Source: Pseudomonadota bacterium (GTDB lineage Bacteria; Pseudomonadota; Gammaproteobacteria; Burkholderiales; Casimicrobiaceae). Taken from it: DNA of 35,891 nucleotides. Under the pieces are notes generated by a model that saw nothing but the letters and a program-made list of their open reading frames with translations, searched no databases and was not told the DNA's origin. Both the position numbers and the translations under genes were made by a program. Numbering within the stretch: the stretch's first letter is position 1; each line of letters opens with the position of its first letter. Of this stretch, positions 6,947-15,663 are shown piece by piece. The DNA is taken from assembly GCA_009786025.1 (NCBI GenBank), contig WQUA01000026.1, positions 1-35,891 on the forward strand, read 5' to 3'.

Positions 6947-8233
6947 TCATTGCAACTGGCTCAACCGCTGCCGGGCCTTTTGCTGGGCGTCCGGATCTTT
7001 ATTTTGGGCCGCGGCCTTCTGGTACAACTGGATAGCTTGTTGTATATCTTGAGGCACGCTTGTGCCGGTTTCGTAGAACACACCCAAGTTGTATTGCGCG
7101 TCAGCATTGCCCTGTTCCGCCGCCTTGCGGAACCAATAGATGGCCTGCGCGTAGTCCTGTGCCACACCACGGCTTTTGGCGTACATCATGCCAAGATTAC
7201 TCTGTGCCACGGCATTTCCCTGTTCCGCCGCCTTACGATACCAATATACGGCCTGTGCATCGTCCTTGGTTACGCCTTCTCCTCTTCCATACATCGCACC
7301 AAGAAATGTTTGTCCGTCAGAATTACCTTGCTCAGCCGCCTTGCGATACCAGTAAACAGCCTGCTCCTTGTCTTGTGCCACGCCTGTTCCATTGTCATAC
7401 ATCGCGCCAAGATTTGTTTGTCCACCAGCATTTCCTTGTTCAGCTGCCTTGCGATACCAGAATACGGCCTGCATGTAGTCTTGAACTACACCTGCGCCAT
7501 CTTTGTACTTTACAGCGAGATTGTTTTGTGCAACGGCATTCCCCTGCTCTGCTGCTTTGCGATACCAGAATACGGCCTGTTCTTGATTTTTGGCAACACC
7601 TTGCCCCGTAGCATACATCACGCCAAGACTGGTTTGTGCGTCGGAATGGCCCTGATCCGCTGACTTGCGATACAAGGCTACTGCCTGCTCTTTATCTTGA
7701 GTCACCCCTCTGCCATAATCGTACATCTTGGCGAGTTCATATTGGGCCTTAGTATGGCCCTGCTGCGCAGCCTTGCTGTACCACTGGTAGGCTTGTTTTT
7801 CATCCTTGGCAGTGCCTTGTCCTGTAGCGTACAGATAGCCAGCCAAATATTGTGCCTCGACATCATTTTGTTGCGCCGCCTTGCGGAGCCAGTTCAGAGC
7901 CTGTTCATAGTCTTTAGCTACGCCACGGCCTTGCCCGTACATCGCGCCAAGATTACTTTCCGCCGGAGCATAGCCTTGGTTCGCAGCCTTTTGGAACCAG
8001 ATAAACGCCTGTTTTTCGTCCTTGGCAATGCCTTGCCCTGTTATATACATCCAGCCCAATCGGTTTTGCGCTGCGGCATTGCCTTGTTCGGCAAGACGCC
8101 GCACTTGTTCAACGGGTGTTTGCTCGTTTATACCCGTGGAAGGGCTATTTTGAGCAACCACCGGCAACGGCGACCAAGCTAAAAAGACCAACACCAGAGA
8201 AACGGCAACAGCGGCAACCTTCGTATTCATCAT
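6947..8233 (-). CDS. Exported Sel1-repeat (SLR/TPR-like) protein
   Basis: This encodes 428 residues from ATG 8233, with GGAG six bases upstream; a second ATG follows immediately. Residues 1-29 (MMNTKVAAVAVSLVLVFLAW, ending VVAQ) form a Sec signal peptide, so the protein is probably periplasmic. Ten consecutive 36-residue Sel1-like repeats follow, most ending WYRKAAEQGN, then a C-terminal cap (QQAIQLYQKAAAQN, ending LSQLQ). Sel1 repeats stack as helix-turn-helix solenoids and bind other proteins; no enzymatic residue is expected. The broken paralogue starts 42 bases downstream on the same strand, evidence of tandem duplication. The partner is unknown. Confidence 0.85.
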   Translation of the reverse strand: MMNTKVAAVAVSLVLVFLAWSPLPVVAQNSPSTGINEQTPVEQVRRLAEQGNAAAQNRLGWMYITGQGIAKDEKQAFIWFQKAANQGYAPAESNLGAMYGQGRGVAKDYEQALNWLRKAAQQNDVEAQYLAGYLYATGQGTAKDEKQAYQWYSKAAQQGHTKAQYELAKMYDYGRGVTQDKEQAVALYRKSADQGHSDAQTSLGVMYATGQGVAKNQEQAVFWYRKAAEQGNAVAQNNLAVKYKDGAGVVQDYMQAVFWYRKAAEQGNAGGQTNLGAMYDNGTGVAQDKEQAVYWYRKAAEQGNSDGQTFLGAMYGRGEGVTKDDAQAVYWYRKAAEQGNAVAQSNLGMMYAKSRGVAQDYAQAIYWFRKAAEQGNADAQYNLGVFYETGTSVPQDIQQAIQLYQKAAAQNKDPDAQQKARQRLSQLQ

Positions 8234-8875
8234 CGTGCGCTCCAATATCGTTACTTCTCAACGCGGCAGGTTGAGGTAAACCTGCGAATTCCAACATTTT
8301 TCTTACATCATACTGGAAATATTGTTCTTGCCGCATACAAAACCTGTGCTGGAGCGAGCTTGGGCAAGCGAAGGACGACCCGGGCGCACTGATCCCTGAT
8401 AACCCTACCCCTACCCCTATCCCATCCTTCCCCCCGATCAAAATCATTTCGGGGCTAGCTCTTGAAGGGGGCGCTCAGTGTTTTCTGCGCTTTCGCGGGG
8501 ACCGTGTCTCTCATCTGCTGTGCGCCATTGCAGCAGTCATCGGCGCGATGGTTGGCATCGCTCGCTTCAAGATTCGAGGCATGCCTAACCATCCATTCAA
8601 CCCTGCCTCTTCCCTGCGCATCAATGGCAAAGCCGGGATCGTCGGCAAAACAAAAAGTGTGCAACAACAATCGTCGGTTTTTATCAAACGAAACTGCATC
8701 GCGCCCCACATCACCCGTCGCCTGGGCGAATGGCGGCGCGGTGAATTGAAACCTGCAAGGGATTGAGCGAACAATCGCTGCGAAAGAACGAGCGTTTTTT
8801 AAAGACCTCTTGCTGGAAAGCGAGGCAGCGCGGCGCGCGGTAAAATGACTCTTTTTCTCCTGTTATTTGCCGAAC
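8234..8875. other. Long intergenic region, unresolved open frames
   Basis: About 640 bp between the divergent Sel1 gene and aroE. Positions 8400-8440 contain a pyrimidine-rich tract with tandem CCCTAC-like hexamers. Positions 8455-8766 are open in several frames on both strands: a plus frame ends at 8766 after GEWRRGELKPARD, and a minus frame ends at 8455. None has a convincing start, Shine-Dalgarno site or recognised domain, so I call no gene. TAAAAT at 8841-8846 could be the -10 hexamer of an aroE promoter. Confidence 0.4.
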
Positions 8876-9826
8876 ATGAAGCATTTTGCCGTTATCGGAA
8901 ACCCCATCGCGCATTCCCGTTCGCCTGAAATTCACCAGGCTTTCGCGGAGCAGGTAGGAATCACGATGACCTACCGCCGCCTCGAGGCGCCGCTGACTGC
9001 GGACGATTCCGGTTTTGCTGATGCGGCGCGGGCATTTTTCGCTGCCGGCGGCGCCGGTATGAACGTCACGGCGCCGTTCAAGGAAGTGGCTTTCCGCCTC
9101 GCTTCCAGCGTCAGCGAGCGCTCGCGTCTGGCAGTTGCCGCCAATACATTGACGGCTGATGGCGACGGCTGGCGCGCTGATAATACCGACGGAATCGGGC
9201 TTGTCCGCGATCTGACCAGCAGACTTGGGCTACCGCTGACTGGGCAGCGTCTTCTGATTCTGGGTGCAGGCGGAGCAAGCGCCGGAATTCTGGGACCGCT
9301 GCTCGACGCGCGGCCGGCGCGGATCGTATTGTGGAACCGGAGCGTGGACAAGGCGCAGGGTCTTGTCCGCCGGTTCGCTGCCGCTTATCCCGGCGCGAAG
9401 CTGTCTGCTGTTTCTCAGATACCTTTCCCGACAGCGCGCGCCAGCGAGGATGCGCCCGATCAAGAGACGCCATTCGACCTTGCGATTCATGCCACCAGCT
9501 TTAAGGCGGCCCCTCCCCATTCGCCGACACCCCCTTTAAAAAGGGAGCCCGGGCTGGCGGAGGGGGAAGCAAAGGGCAACGCGCCAACGCCCTGGCTCTG
9601 GCTGGATCGGTTGTGCGCGTCCGACACTTTCTTTTATGACCTGAGCTACGCTGACAACGAGGAGACGCCTTTTTTGCGCTGGGCAAGAACATGGGGCGCA
9701 CGCCGCTGGAGCGATGGCTTTGGCATGCTGGTTGAGCAAGCGGCCGAGAGTTTCCGGATTTGGCACGGTTGTCTGCCCGAAACGACATCGGTTTTCGCGG
9801 CGTTACGGCCAAAAAGTGACCGCTAA
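8876..9826 (+). CDS. aroE: Shikimate dehydrogenase with a repeat-derived insertion
   Basis: Reduces 3-dehydroshikimate to shikimate with NADPH in the cytosolic shikimate pathway. ATG 8876 (MKHFAVIGNPIAHSRSP) is preferred over an upstream TTG because it matches the family N-terminus. Visible features are the shikimate-binding Ser14 and Ser16, MNVTAPFKE with catalytic Lys69, NTDGIG with Asp105, and the nucleotide loop GAGGAS (130-135). After HATS (205-208) the family usually reaches the YDxxYxxxxTPFL motif in roughly 20 residues; here it takes about 45. The extra part (about residues 212-235) coincides with a palindromic repeat at 9510-9566 of the family found between genes. The frame is intact and all key residues remain, so the enzyme is probably active. 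Total length is 316 residues against about 270-290 normally. Confidence 0.93.
   Translation: MKHFAVIGNPIAHSRSPEIHQAFAEQVGITMTYRRLEAPLTADDSGFADAARAFFAAGGAGMNVTAPFKEVAFRLASSVSERSRLAVAANTLTADGDGWRADNTDGIGLVRDLTSRLGLPLTGQRLLILGAGGASAGILGPLLDARPARIVLWNRSVDKAQGLVRRFAAAYPGAKLSAVSQIPFPTARASEDAPDQETPFDLAIHATSFKAAPPHSPTPPLKREPGLAEGEAKGNAPTPWLWLDRLCASDTFFYDLSYADNEETPFLRWARTWGARRWSDGFGMLVEQAAESFRIWHGCLPETTSVFAALRPKSDR
9510..9566 (+). repeat. Palindromic repeat inserted in-frame in aroE
   Basis: The outer arms CCCCTCC (9510-9516) and GGAGGGG (9559-9565) enclose an inner hairpin CCCTTT-AA-AAAGGG (9532-9545). GCCGACA at 9523-9529 precedes the inner hairpin exactly as in the intergenic copy at 3440-3462. 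The element supplies codons for a Pro-rich stretch (PPHSPTPPLKREPGLAEGEA) absent from ordinary shikimate dehydrogenases. Confidence 0.7.
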
Positions 9827-10040
9827 CTTACGTTATTTTCTAAAAATTCCTGCCCTTTTTTCCTGGCGCCCAAGCATTCCCCCCAAAATGTCTAAAGCAT
9901 TTTTGCCTTTTCACAAGCTTTGATCGACGCCTCTATTTTTTCATTTAACGCTGGACAACGTGTAGCGATCTGCGGCAAACTTCCACTTAATCCTTTTTGC
10001 CGAAAGCCTTTTTGCAAATGCGCGCCACCCGGTTTTCTGT

Positions 10041-10068
10041 TTGCAAAGCTGTATTTTCTCGCAATATT
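10041..10068 (+). promoter_or_regulatory. Candidate sigma-70 promoter for aroQ-accBC
   Basis: TTGCAA (10041-10046) and AATATT (10063-10068) are separated by 16 bases, about 110 bases before the aroQ start. The match to consensus is moderate and was judged by eye only. Confidence 0.3.
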
Positions 10069-10071
10069 TTG

Positions 10072-10085
10072 CGCGCAATTGCGCG
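10072..10085. promoter_or_regulatory. Perfect 14-bp palindrome CGCGCAATTGCGCG
   Basis: The sequence is identical to its reverse complement and sits directly downstream of the candidate -10 hexamer, where a repressor could block transcription. It has no loop, so it is more like an operator than a terminator. No regulator is identified. Confidence 0.35.
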
Positions 10086-10180
10086 AGGATCGAGTGATGA
10101 TAAAGCCCTTACCGCCTTTTTCTCTTACTGCGTCGATCTTCGTTTAAAACGCTGATTGTTTTTTATATCCGCCTCATACC

Positions 10181-10660
10181 ATGACTGCTTCCAAGCCTTC
10201 TGCCGCATCTTCCTCTCCGCACATTCTGGTGCTGCACGGCCCCAATTTGAATTTGCTGGGTACACGCGAGCCGGAGATTTATGGTCACGATACGCTTGCG
10301 GATATCAATGCACGCCTGGTTTGTCTGGCGCAGGCGACAGGCGCATCCTGTTCGTCGCTTCAAAGCAACAACGAAGGCGCGCTGATTGATTGTATTCACG
10401 CGGCGCCGCAAAAAGGCGTCGGCTTCATCGTGATCAATCCAGGCGGGCTGACGCACAGCAGTGTTGCGCTGCGCGATGCGCTTTCCGGCGTAGCGCTGCC
10501 TTTTATTGAAGTTCACTTGTCCAATATCCATGCTCGTGAACCGTTTCGCCACCGTTCCCTGCTGGCCGATCAGGCCGTCGGGGTCATCGCCGGTCTTGGC
10601 GCGCGCGGTTACGAGTTCGCGGTGATGTGGGCGCTCGATTATCTACAAAAAAGGTCTTAA
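10181..10660 (+). CDS. aroQ: Type II 3-dehydroquinate dehydratase
   Basis: Converts 3-dehydroquinate to 3-dehydroshikimate, the step just before AroE. It has 159 residues including a 12-residue N-terminal extension before the conserved core. Type II hallmarks are all present: [12 protein letters not shown] with catalytic Arg29, the flexible-loop Tyr34, [31 protein letters not shown] with His112, and REPFRHRS. It forms dodecamers in known relatives. It lies two bases before accB; this aroQ-accB-accC order is common in beta- and gammaproteobacteria. No clear Shine-Dalgarno precedes ATG 10181, so the start may lie a few codons downstream. Confidence 0.95.
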   Translation: MTASKPSAASSSPHILVLHGPNLNLLGTREPEIYGHDTLADINARLVCLAQATGASCSSLQSNNEGALIDCIHAAPQKGVGFIVINPGGLTHSSVALRDALSGVALPFIEVHLSNIHAREPFRHRSLLADQAVGVIAGLGARGYEFAVMWALDYLQKRS

Positions 10661-10662
10661 TC

Positions 10663-11115
10663 ATGGACTTACGCAAACTCAAGACATTGATCGAACTGGT
10701 GGAATCGTCCGGCATCGCCGAACTTGAAATCCAGGAGGGGGAGGAGCGGGTGCGCATTACCCGCGCAACGGCGTCGATGGTCGCCGCGCCAACCATGATG
10801 ATGGCGCCGCCGCTCATTCCCGCCGCCCCGGCGGCATCTGCCGGAACGCCCGTCGCGCCGGAAGCGCCGCCGGCGCCGAGCGGGCATACGATCGCCAGCC
10901 CGATGGTCGGGACGTTTTACCGCGCGTCAGCGCCGGGCGCCAAGCCGTTCGTTGATGTCGGCAGCACCGTCAAGGAAGGCGACACGCTGTGTATCGTCGA
11001 AGCGATGAAGCTGATGAACGAAATCGAGGCCGATCGCGCCGGGGTGGTCAAAGCCATTCTGGTTGAAAACGGGCACCCGGTCGAGTTCGGCCAGCCGCTT
11101 TTCGTGATTGAATAA
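10663..11115 (+). CDS. accB: Biotin carboxyl carrier protein of acetyl-CoA carboxylase
   Basis: Carries the carboxyl group between biotin carboxylase and the carboxyltransferase in the first step of fatty acid synthesis. It has 150 residues from ATG 10663, with AAAAGG about eight bases upstream. The N-terminal dimerisation-type helix ([20 protein letters not shown]), an Ala/Pro/Met-rich linker (about residues 38-73) and the C-terminal biotinyl domain (74-150) are clear. The biotinylation motif EAMKLMNE places the modified lysine at Lys116. Cotranscribed with aroQ and accC. Confidence 0.96.
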   Translation: MDLRKLKTLIELVESSGIAELEIQEGEERVRITRATASMVAAPTMMMAPPLIPAAPAASAGTPVAPEAPPAPSGHTIASPMVGTFYRASAPGAKPFVDVGSTVKEGDTLCIVEAMKLMNEIEADRAGVVKAILVENGHPVEFGQPLFVIE

Positions 11116-11196
11116 AGCGTCTTCTCTGCGCGTCATCGCTGCAAGACGTTATCCCGGCGAAGACAAGTATTCACCAACAAGCGAAGGACTGCTCGC

Positions 11197-12576
11197 GTGG
11201 CTGCTCGTAAACCTCTCCCTCTGTTTGACAAAATTCTGATCGCCAACCGCGGCGAGATCGCGCTGCGGGTCCAACGCGCCTGCCGCGAAATGGGCATTAA
11301 AACCGTCGTCGTACACTCGGAAGCCGACAGCGACGCCAAGTACGTCCGACTGGCCGATGAATCGGTATGCATCGGGCCGGCGTCGCCCACGCTGAGTTAT
11401 CTGAATATCCCGGCGATCATCGCCGCCGCTGAAGTCACCGACGCGCAGGCGATCCATCCCGGTTATGGCTTCCTTTCAGAAAACGCCGATTTCGCCGAAA
11501 AGGTGAAATCGTCCGGCTTCGTTTTCATCGGCCCCAACGCCGAAACGATCCGGATGATGGGCGACAAAGTCAACGCCAAGGCAATGATGACCAAGGCCGG
11601 GGTACCTTGCGTGCCGGGCTCGGAAGGCGCGTTGCCGGACGACCCGAAAGAAATCCTGAACATCGCTCGCAAGGTAGGTTACCCGGTCATTATCAAAGCA
11701 GCCGGCGGCGGCGGCGGACGCGGAATGCGCGTCGTCAACACCGAGGCGGCGTTGTTATCGGCGGTCACGCTGACGCGCGCCGAAGCGCAAAGCGCGTTCG
11801 GAAACCCGACGGTGTATATGGAACGTTTCCTGGCCAACCCGCGCCACATTGAAATTCAGGTACTCGCTGACGCGCACAAAAACGCCGTCTGGCTGTCCGA
11901 TCGCGACTGCTCGATGCAGCGCCGCCATCAAAAAATCATCGAAGAAGCGCCGGCCTTCGGCATTCCGGCACGTACGCTGACCCGAATCGGCGACCGTTGC
12001 GCCGACGCCTGCCGCCGGATCGGCTACCTCGGCGCCGGCACCTTCGAGTTCCTCTATCAGGACGGCGAATTCTTCTTCATCGAGATGAATACGCGCATCC
12101 AGGTCGAGCATCCGGTCACCGAGATGATTACCGGCATCGACATCGTGCAGGAACAGATCAAGATCGCTGCCGGCCACAAAATGGCGCTGCGTCAGCGCGA
12201 CATCGTTCGTCGCGGCCATGCCATCGAATGCCGGATCAACGCTGAAGATCCGGAAACTTTCGCGCCGTCTCCAGGACGCATCACCTCGTACCACACGCCG
12301 GGCGGGCCTGGCATTCGGGTCGATTCGCACGTTTATCATAACTATTTTGTGCCGCCACATTACGATTCGATGATCGGCAAAATTATTTCCTATGGCGACA
12401 CGCGCGAACAGGCCATCGCCCGGATGCGGGTCGCGCTTTCCGAAACAGTGGTCGGTGGCATCAAGACCAATCTCGACCTGCATCAGGACTTGCTGAGCGA
12501 TGAAAATTTCGTTCGCAGCAACTACTCGATCCATTACCTCGAAGAACGGATGGCGCTGCGAAAAACACTGAAATGA
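11197..12576 (+). CDS. accC: Biotin carboxylase subunit of acetyl-CoA carboxylase
   Basis: ATP-dependent carboxylation of biotin on AccB. It has 459 residues from GTG 11197, with GAAGGA about nine bases upstream; slightly longer than the E. coli protein (449) because of an N-terminal extension before [14 protein letters not shown]. Domains: biotin carboxylase N-terminal (10-120), ATP-grasp (about 120-320) with the glycine-rich loop GGGGGRGM (about 170-177), the [15 protein letters not shown] segment and [14 protein letters not shown] (active-site Glu and Arg), and the C-terminal domain (about 345-450). The 81-bp gap after accB holds no gene. Confidence 0.96.
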   Translation: MAARKPLPLFDKILIANRGEIALRVQRACREMGIKTVVVHSEADSDAKYVRLADESVCIGPASPTLSYLNIPAIIAAAEVTDAQAIHPGYGFLSENADFAEKVKSSGFVFIGPNAETIRMMGDKVNAKAMMTKAGVPCVPGSEGALPDDPKEILNIARKVGYPVIIKAAGGGGGRGMRVVNTEAALLSAVTLTRAEAQSAFGNPTVYMERFLANPRHIEIQVLADAHKNAVWLSDRDCSMQRRHQKIIEEAPAFGIPARTLTRIGDRCADACRRIGYLGAGTFEFLYQDGEFFFIEMNTRIQVEHPVTEMITGIDIVQEQIKIAAGHKMALRQRDIVRRGHAIECRINAEDPETFAPSPGRITSYHTPGGPGIRVDSHVYHNYFVPPHYDSMIGKIISYGDTREQAIARMRVALSETVVGGIKTNLDLHQDLLSDENFVRSNYSIHYLEERMALRKTLK

Positions 12577-12594
12577 GCGCTCAGTGAGCCATCT

Positions 12595-13608
12595 GTGAGC
12601 TACCACGCGCTGCGTTTTGAGACGGCGGCAGAACAGGCAGAGGCGTGGTCCGATGCCTTGTTCGACATCGGCGCGTTGTCGATTGATTTGTCCGACCCCT
12701 ACGCCGGCACCGACCGGGAAACCCCGCAATACGGCGAACCCGGTGCGTCGGTCGGCTCGCTGTGGCCGATCGTGCGGATCGACGCGCTGTTTGCGGGCGA
12801 AACAGAAAGCGCCGCGCTTCATATAGCGTTAGGTCGTATCGCCGCATCCTTGTTGCTCCCGCTGCCGCTGTTCGAAATCGCGCCGGTTGCCGAGCGTGAC
12901 TGGGTGCGCGAAACGCAGGCGCAGTTCGGCCCGATCGCCGTAACCGAAGATTTCTGGATTGTGCCGACCTGGTCAACGCCGCCCGTTGACGCGCGCTACA
13001 TCCTGCGCCTCGATCCCGGTCTTGCTTTCGGCACCGGCTCGCATCCGACCACACAACTCTGCCTGAGATGGTTACGGGGGCATGCTTCTCCCCTCTCCCT
13101 GTCTTGCCCCCGTCTTGTCCCCTTTTCAAAGGAGGCGCCGGCGAAGACGGCAGGAGTTTGCCGGGATGCCGCTGAAGGTGGCGAGCATCTGCCCCCAAGC
13201 GCATCCGTCCTCGATTACGGCTGTGGTTCCGGTATCCTGCTGCTGGCGGCGCGGTTGTTCGGCGTCGGCGCGCACGGCACGGCGTTCGGCACCGACATCG
13301 ACCCGCAAGCGCTGATCGCCAGCCGCGAAAACGCCACCGCCAACCATCTCGACGCAGCCTTCGTTGCCCCCGATCAACTGCCTGATCAAACCTTCTCCCT
13401 CGTAATCGCCAACATTCTCGCCAACCCGTTGCGGGCATTGGCGCCATTACTCGCTGGTCGAACCGAGCCGGGCGGACGCCTCATCCTTTCCGGCATTCTG
13501 GAAGACCAACAAGAAGAATTATGCGCCTGCTACGCGCCCTGGTTCGAAATCGCACCGTGGAAGACACTCGATGGTTGGGTGTTGTTGTCGGGAGTGCGAA
13601 AAGCGTAG
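12595..13608 (+). CDS. prmA: Ribosomal protein L11 methyltransferase with a repeat-derived insertion
   Basis: SAM-dependent trimethylation of ribosomal protein L11. GTG 12595 (MSYHALRFE) fits the family N-terminus and lies 18 bases after accC. The substrate-recognition domain ends in ILRLDPGLAFGTGSHPTTQLCLRWL; the SAM motif I VLDYGCGSGIL is at residues 205-215, acidic loop TDIDPQA follows, and motif NILANPL is the expected N-I-L-A-x-P/N-L. Between CLRWLRG and SVLDYG there are about 40 extra residues (163-202), accounting for 337 residues against about 293-300 usually. This segment coincides with a palindromic repeat at 13101-13156. The frame is open, so the enzyme is probably functional with an added surface loop. 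Confidence 0.93.
   Translation: MSYHALRFETAAEQAEAWSDALFDIGALSIDLSDPYAGTDRETPQYGEPGASVGSLWPIVRIDALFAGETESAALHIALGRIAASLLLPLPLFEIAPVAERDWVRETQAQFGPIAVTEDFWIVPTWSTPPVDARYILRLDPGLAFGTGSHPTTQLCLRWLRGHASPLSLSCPRLVPFSKEAPAKTAGVCRDAAEGGEHLPPSASVLDYGCGSGILLLAARLFGVGAHGTAFGTDIDPQALIASRENATANHLDAAFVAPDQLPDQTFSLVIANILANPLRALAPLLAGRTEPGGRLILSGILEDQQEELCACYAPWFEIAPWKTLDGWVLLSGVRKA
13101..13156 (+). repeat. Palindromic repeat inserted in-frame in prmA
   Basis: The outer arms CCGTCTT (13110-13116) and AAGACGG (13144-13150) enclose an inner hairpin CCTTT-TC-AAAGG (about 13121-13132). The C-rich left half and CCCC-TTT/AAAGG core resemble the aroE insertion and the intergenic elements. It encodes an unusual Ser/Pro/Ala/Lys-rich loop. 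Confidence 0.62.
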
Positions 13609-13692
13609 CGTAAGTAATCCGTCGATAGTTTTTCAGAAAACGCGGCGGCATGTTAAATTTATACTTTCCCACTTTTCGGGTTTGTCCGCGCG

Positions 13693-15663
13693 ATGACCAT
13701 TGCCGCCGTTCTGATTTTGCTGACTGCTTCGGTGGCGGCGGTGTTCGTTTGCCGGGCAATCCAGATGCCGGCAATCTTGGGGTATCTGCTGGTTGGCGTG
13801 ACGCTCGGCCCCAACGGCTTCGCGTTGATCGCCGACAGCGCCGATGCCCGCCATCTGGCAGAGTTCGGTATCGTTTTTTTGATGTTCACCCTCGGTCTGG
13901 AATTCAGCCTGCCGCAACTGAAAGCGATGCGACGCGCGGTGCTGGGGCTGGGCGCAGCGCAAGTCGGCGCCTGCGCGGTCATCGGCATGACGGTATTGGT
14001 CGGGTTGGGCTACTCGTGGGGCGCCGGCATCGTTATCGGCGGAATGCTGGCGATGAGTTCAACCGCCATCGTGCTCAAGATGCTGATCGAGCGGGACGAG
14101 GTCAGCACTGAATATGGTCGCAACGCCATCGCGATTCTGCTTTTTCAAGATTTGGCGGTAATCGGTTTTCTGGTGCTGATTCCCGCTCTCGGTCAAAGCG
14201 GCTGGGACTTGGCCTTGGCGCTGGCGCTGGCAGTGCTCAAAGCGGCGGTCGCTTTTGTGTTGATTCTGAAACTTGGCCAAAAACCGATGCGCATCTGGCT
14301 CAACGCGATCGCCCGGCAGCACTCGCCGGAGCTGTTCATGCTGAACGTTCTTCTGATCGTTCTGGCGCTGGCGATGTTGTCTTCGATGGCGGGGCTGTCG
14401 ATGGCGCTGGGCGCTTTCATGGCCGGCATGTTGATCGCCGAAACCGAACATCGCCATATTGTCGAAGACAACATTATGTCGTTCCGCGATTTGTTGCTCG
14501 GCCTGTTCTTCGTCACGATGGGCATGGCGCTCAATCCGGAGCTGGTGATTCGCAACGCCGAAGTTGTGTTGTTGTTTCTGCTGGTGCCGTTCGCGGTCAA
14601 GAGTATTGTCGTGGTCGGTCTGGCGCGGCTTTTCGGCGGCACTTGGTCATCAAATGTGCGGATCGGTATTTATCTGGCGCAAACCGGCGAATTGGCGTTG
14701 GTAATGCTGACGTTGGCCAACGACTACAGTATCCTGCCGCCGCATCTGAAACAAACGCTGCTGATGGCCGTTGTGCTGTCGATGTTGACGGCACCGCTGA
14801 TCATTCGTTTTGCCGAACCGTTCATTCGCTGGTTCGAGCGCTTCGACTGGCAGGAAAGTGCAGCACGCATCATGCAGGCGGCGGCGCAAAGCATGGTTTA
14901 TCAGGATCACGTGATTATCTGCGGCTACGGCCGCAGCGGGCAAAATCTGGCGCGCCTGCTGGAGACGGAAAAAATCAACTTCGTCGCAATCGACAACGAT
15001 GCCTTGCGCGTGCGCGAATCGGCAGAGGGCGTGGCAGTGATCTACGGCGACGCCAGCAACCGCGATCTTCTCGTCGCCGCCGGGTTGAACAAGGCGCGGG
15101 CATTGGTGATTTCTTTCGCCGATACGCCGCTGGCGCTCAAGATCATCAAAACAGCGCATTCACTGCGGCCAGCGTTGCCGGTCATCGTGCGCACTTACGA
15201 CGACAGCAATCTGGATCGCCTGCTTGAAGCGGGCGCCGCTGAAGTGGTGCCGGAAATCATTGAAGGCAGTCTGATGCTGGCGACGCATTCGCTGTTGGCG
15301 CTCGGCGTGCCGCTGCCGCGTGTACTGGCGCGAATTCGGAGTGTGCGCGAGGAACGCTACAACCTGTTGCGGGGATTCTTTCATGGTGTTTCCGACGCGC
15401 AGGAAGATTCCGAAGAAAACCTGCAACCACGTTTGCGCTCCGTCGTGCTGATGGACGGCGCAGCAGCGATCGGCAAAACGCTGGAAGAGCTCGACCTTGA
15501 AGAATTCGTCAAAGTGGCGCGCGTGCGCCGCGTCGGCAAGGCGCCCAAGGTGCCCGATGGAGACTGGCGGTTTGAAGTGGGGGATACCGTAGTGCTGCTT
15601 GGTCGCGCCGACGATTTATCATTCGCCGAACAGCGGTTGTTGACGGGCAATCCTGAAGATTGA
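13693..15663 (+). CDS. CPA2 family monovalent cation:proton antiporter (KefB/KefC-like)
   Basis: An inner-membrane K+ (or Na+)/H+ antiporter of 656 residues from ATG 13693. The N-terminal 380 residues contain 12 or so hydrophobic segments of a Na+/H+ exchanger fold, including LGYLLVGVTLGPNGF and the helix-break segment MSSTAIVLKML. A cytosolic RCK_N/TrkA-N domain begins near residue 410 (VIICGYGRSGQNLARLL, a Rossmann glycine motif, with the acidic end at IDND), and a TrkA-C domain lies at about 570-650. This layout matches KefB/KefC and YbaL. No KefF/KefG-like ancillary gene is next to it. It ends one base before the convergent clsB stop codon, so it has no private terminator. Confidence 0.9.
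   Translation: MTIAAVLILLTASVAAVFVCRAIQMPAILGYLLVGVTLGPNGFALIADSADARHLAEFGIVFLMFTLGLEFSLPQLKAMRRAVLGLGAAQVGACAVIGMTVLVGLGYSWGAGIVIGGMLAMSSTAIVLKMLIERDEVSTEYGRNAIAILLFQDLAVIGFLVLIPALGQSGWDLALALALAVLKAAVAFVLILKLGQKPMRIWLNAIARQHSPELFMLNVLLIVLALAMLSSMAGLSMALGAFMAGMLIAETEHRHIVEDNIMSFRDLLLGLFFVTMGMALNPELVIRNAEVVLLFLLVPFAVKSIVVVGLARLFGGTWSSNVRIGIYLAQTGELALVMLTLANDYSILPPHLKQTLLMAVVLSMLTAPLIIRFAEPFIRWFERFDWQESAARIMQAAAQSMVYQDHVIICGYGRSGQNLARLLETEKINFVAIDNDALRVRESAEGVAVIYGDASNRDLLVAAGLNKARALVISFADTPLALKIIKTAHSLRPALPVIVRTYDDSNLDRLLEAGAAEVVPEIIEGSLMLATHSLLALGVPLPRVLARIRSVREERYNLLRGFFHGVSDAQEDSEENLQPRLRSVVLMDGAAAIGKTLEELDLEEFVKVARVRRVGKAPKVPDGDWRFEVGDTVVLLGRADDLSFAEQRLLTGNPED

Larger units (their letters stand above)
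9827..10180. other. Intergenic region upstream of aroQ
   Basis: About 350 bp between aroE and aroQ with no credible gene; a 75-codon open frame here lacks protein-like composition. It is AT-richer than its surroundings and contains repeated TTTTTGC-type tracts, a perfect 14-bp palindrome at 10072-10085 and promoter-like hexamers just before it. It probably holds the promoter of the aroQ-accB-accC(-prmA) operon. Confidence 0.45.

Noticed and set aside
6259..7663. Several plus-strand frames of 140-240 codons over the Sel1 genes
   Set aside because: They are periodic shadows of the repeats, showing the same 36-residue period with no signal peptide or start site of their own.
5751..8233. Regularly spaced 108-bp DNA repeats considered as a CRISPR or satellite array
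   Set aside because: The periodicity is explained by 36-residue Sel1 protein repeats; unit similarity follows codons and there are no unique spacers.
9920..10147. 75-codon frame between aroE and aroQ
   Set aside because: Cys/Phe/Pro-rich composition, no Shine-Dalgarno and overlap with promoter-like features; judged non-coding.
11755..12822. A long minus-strand frame opposite accC and prmA
   Set aside because: accC and prmA carry full family motifs on the other strand; this frame crosses both genes and has no start signal.
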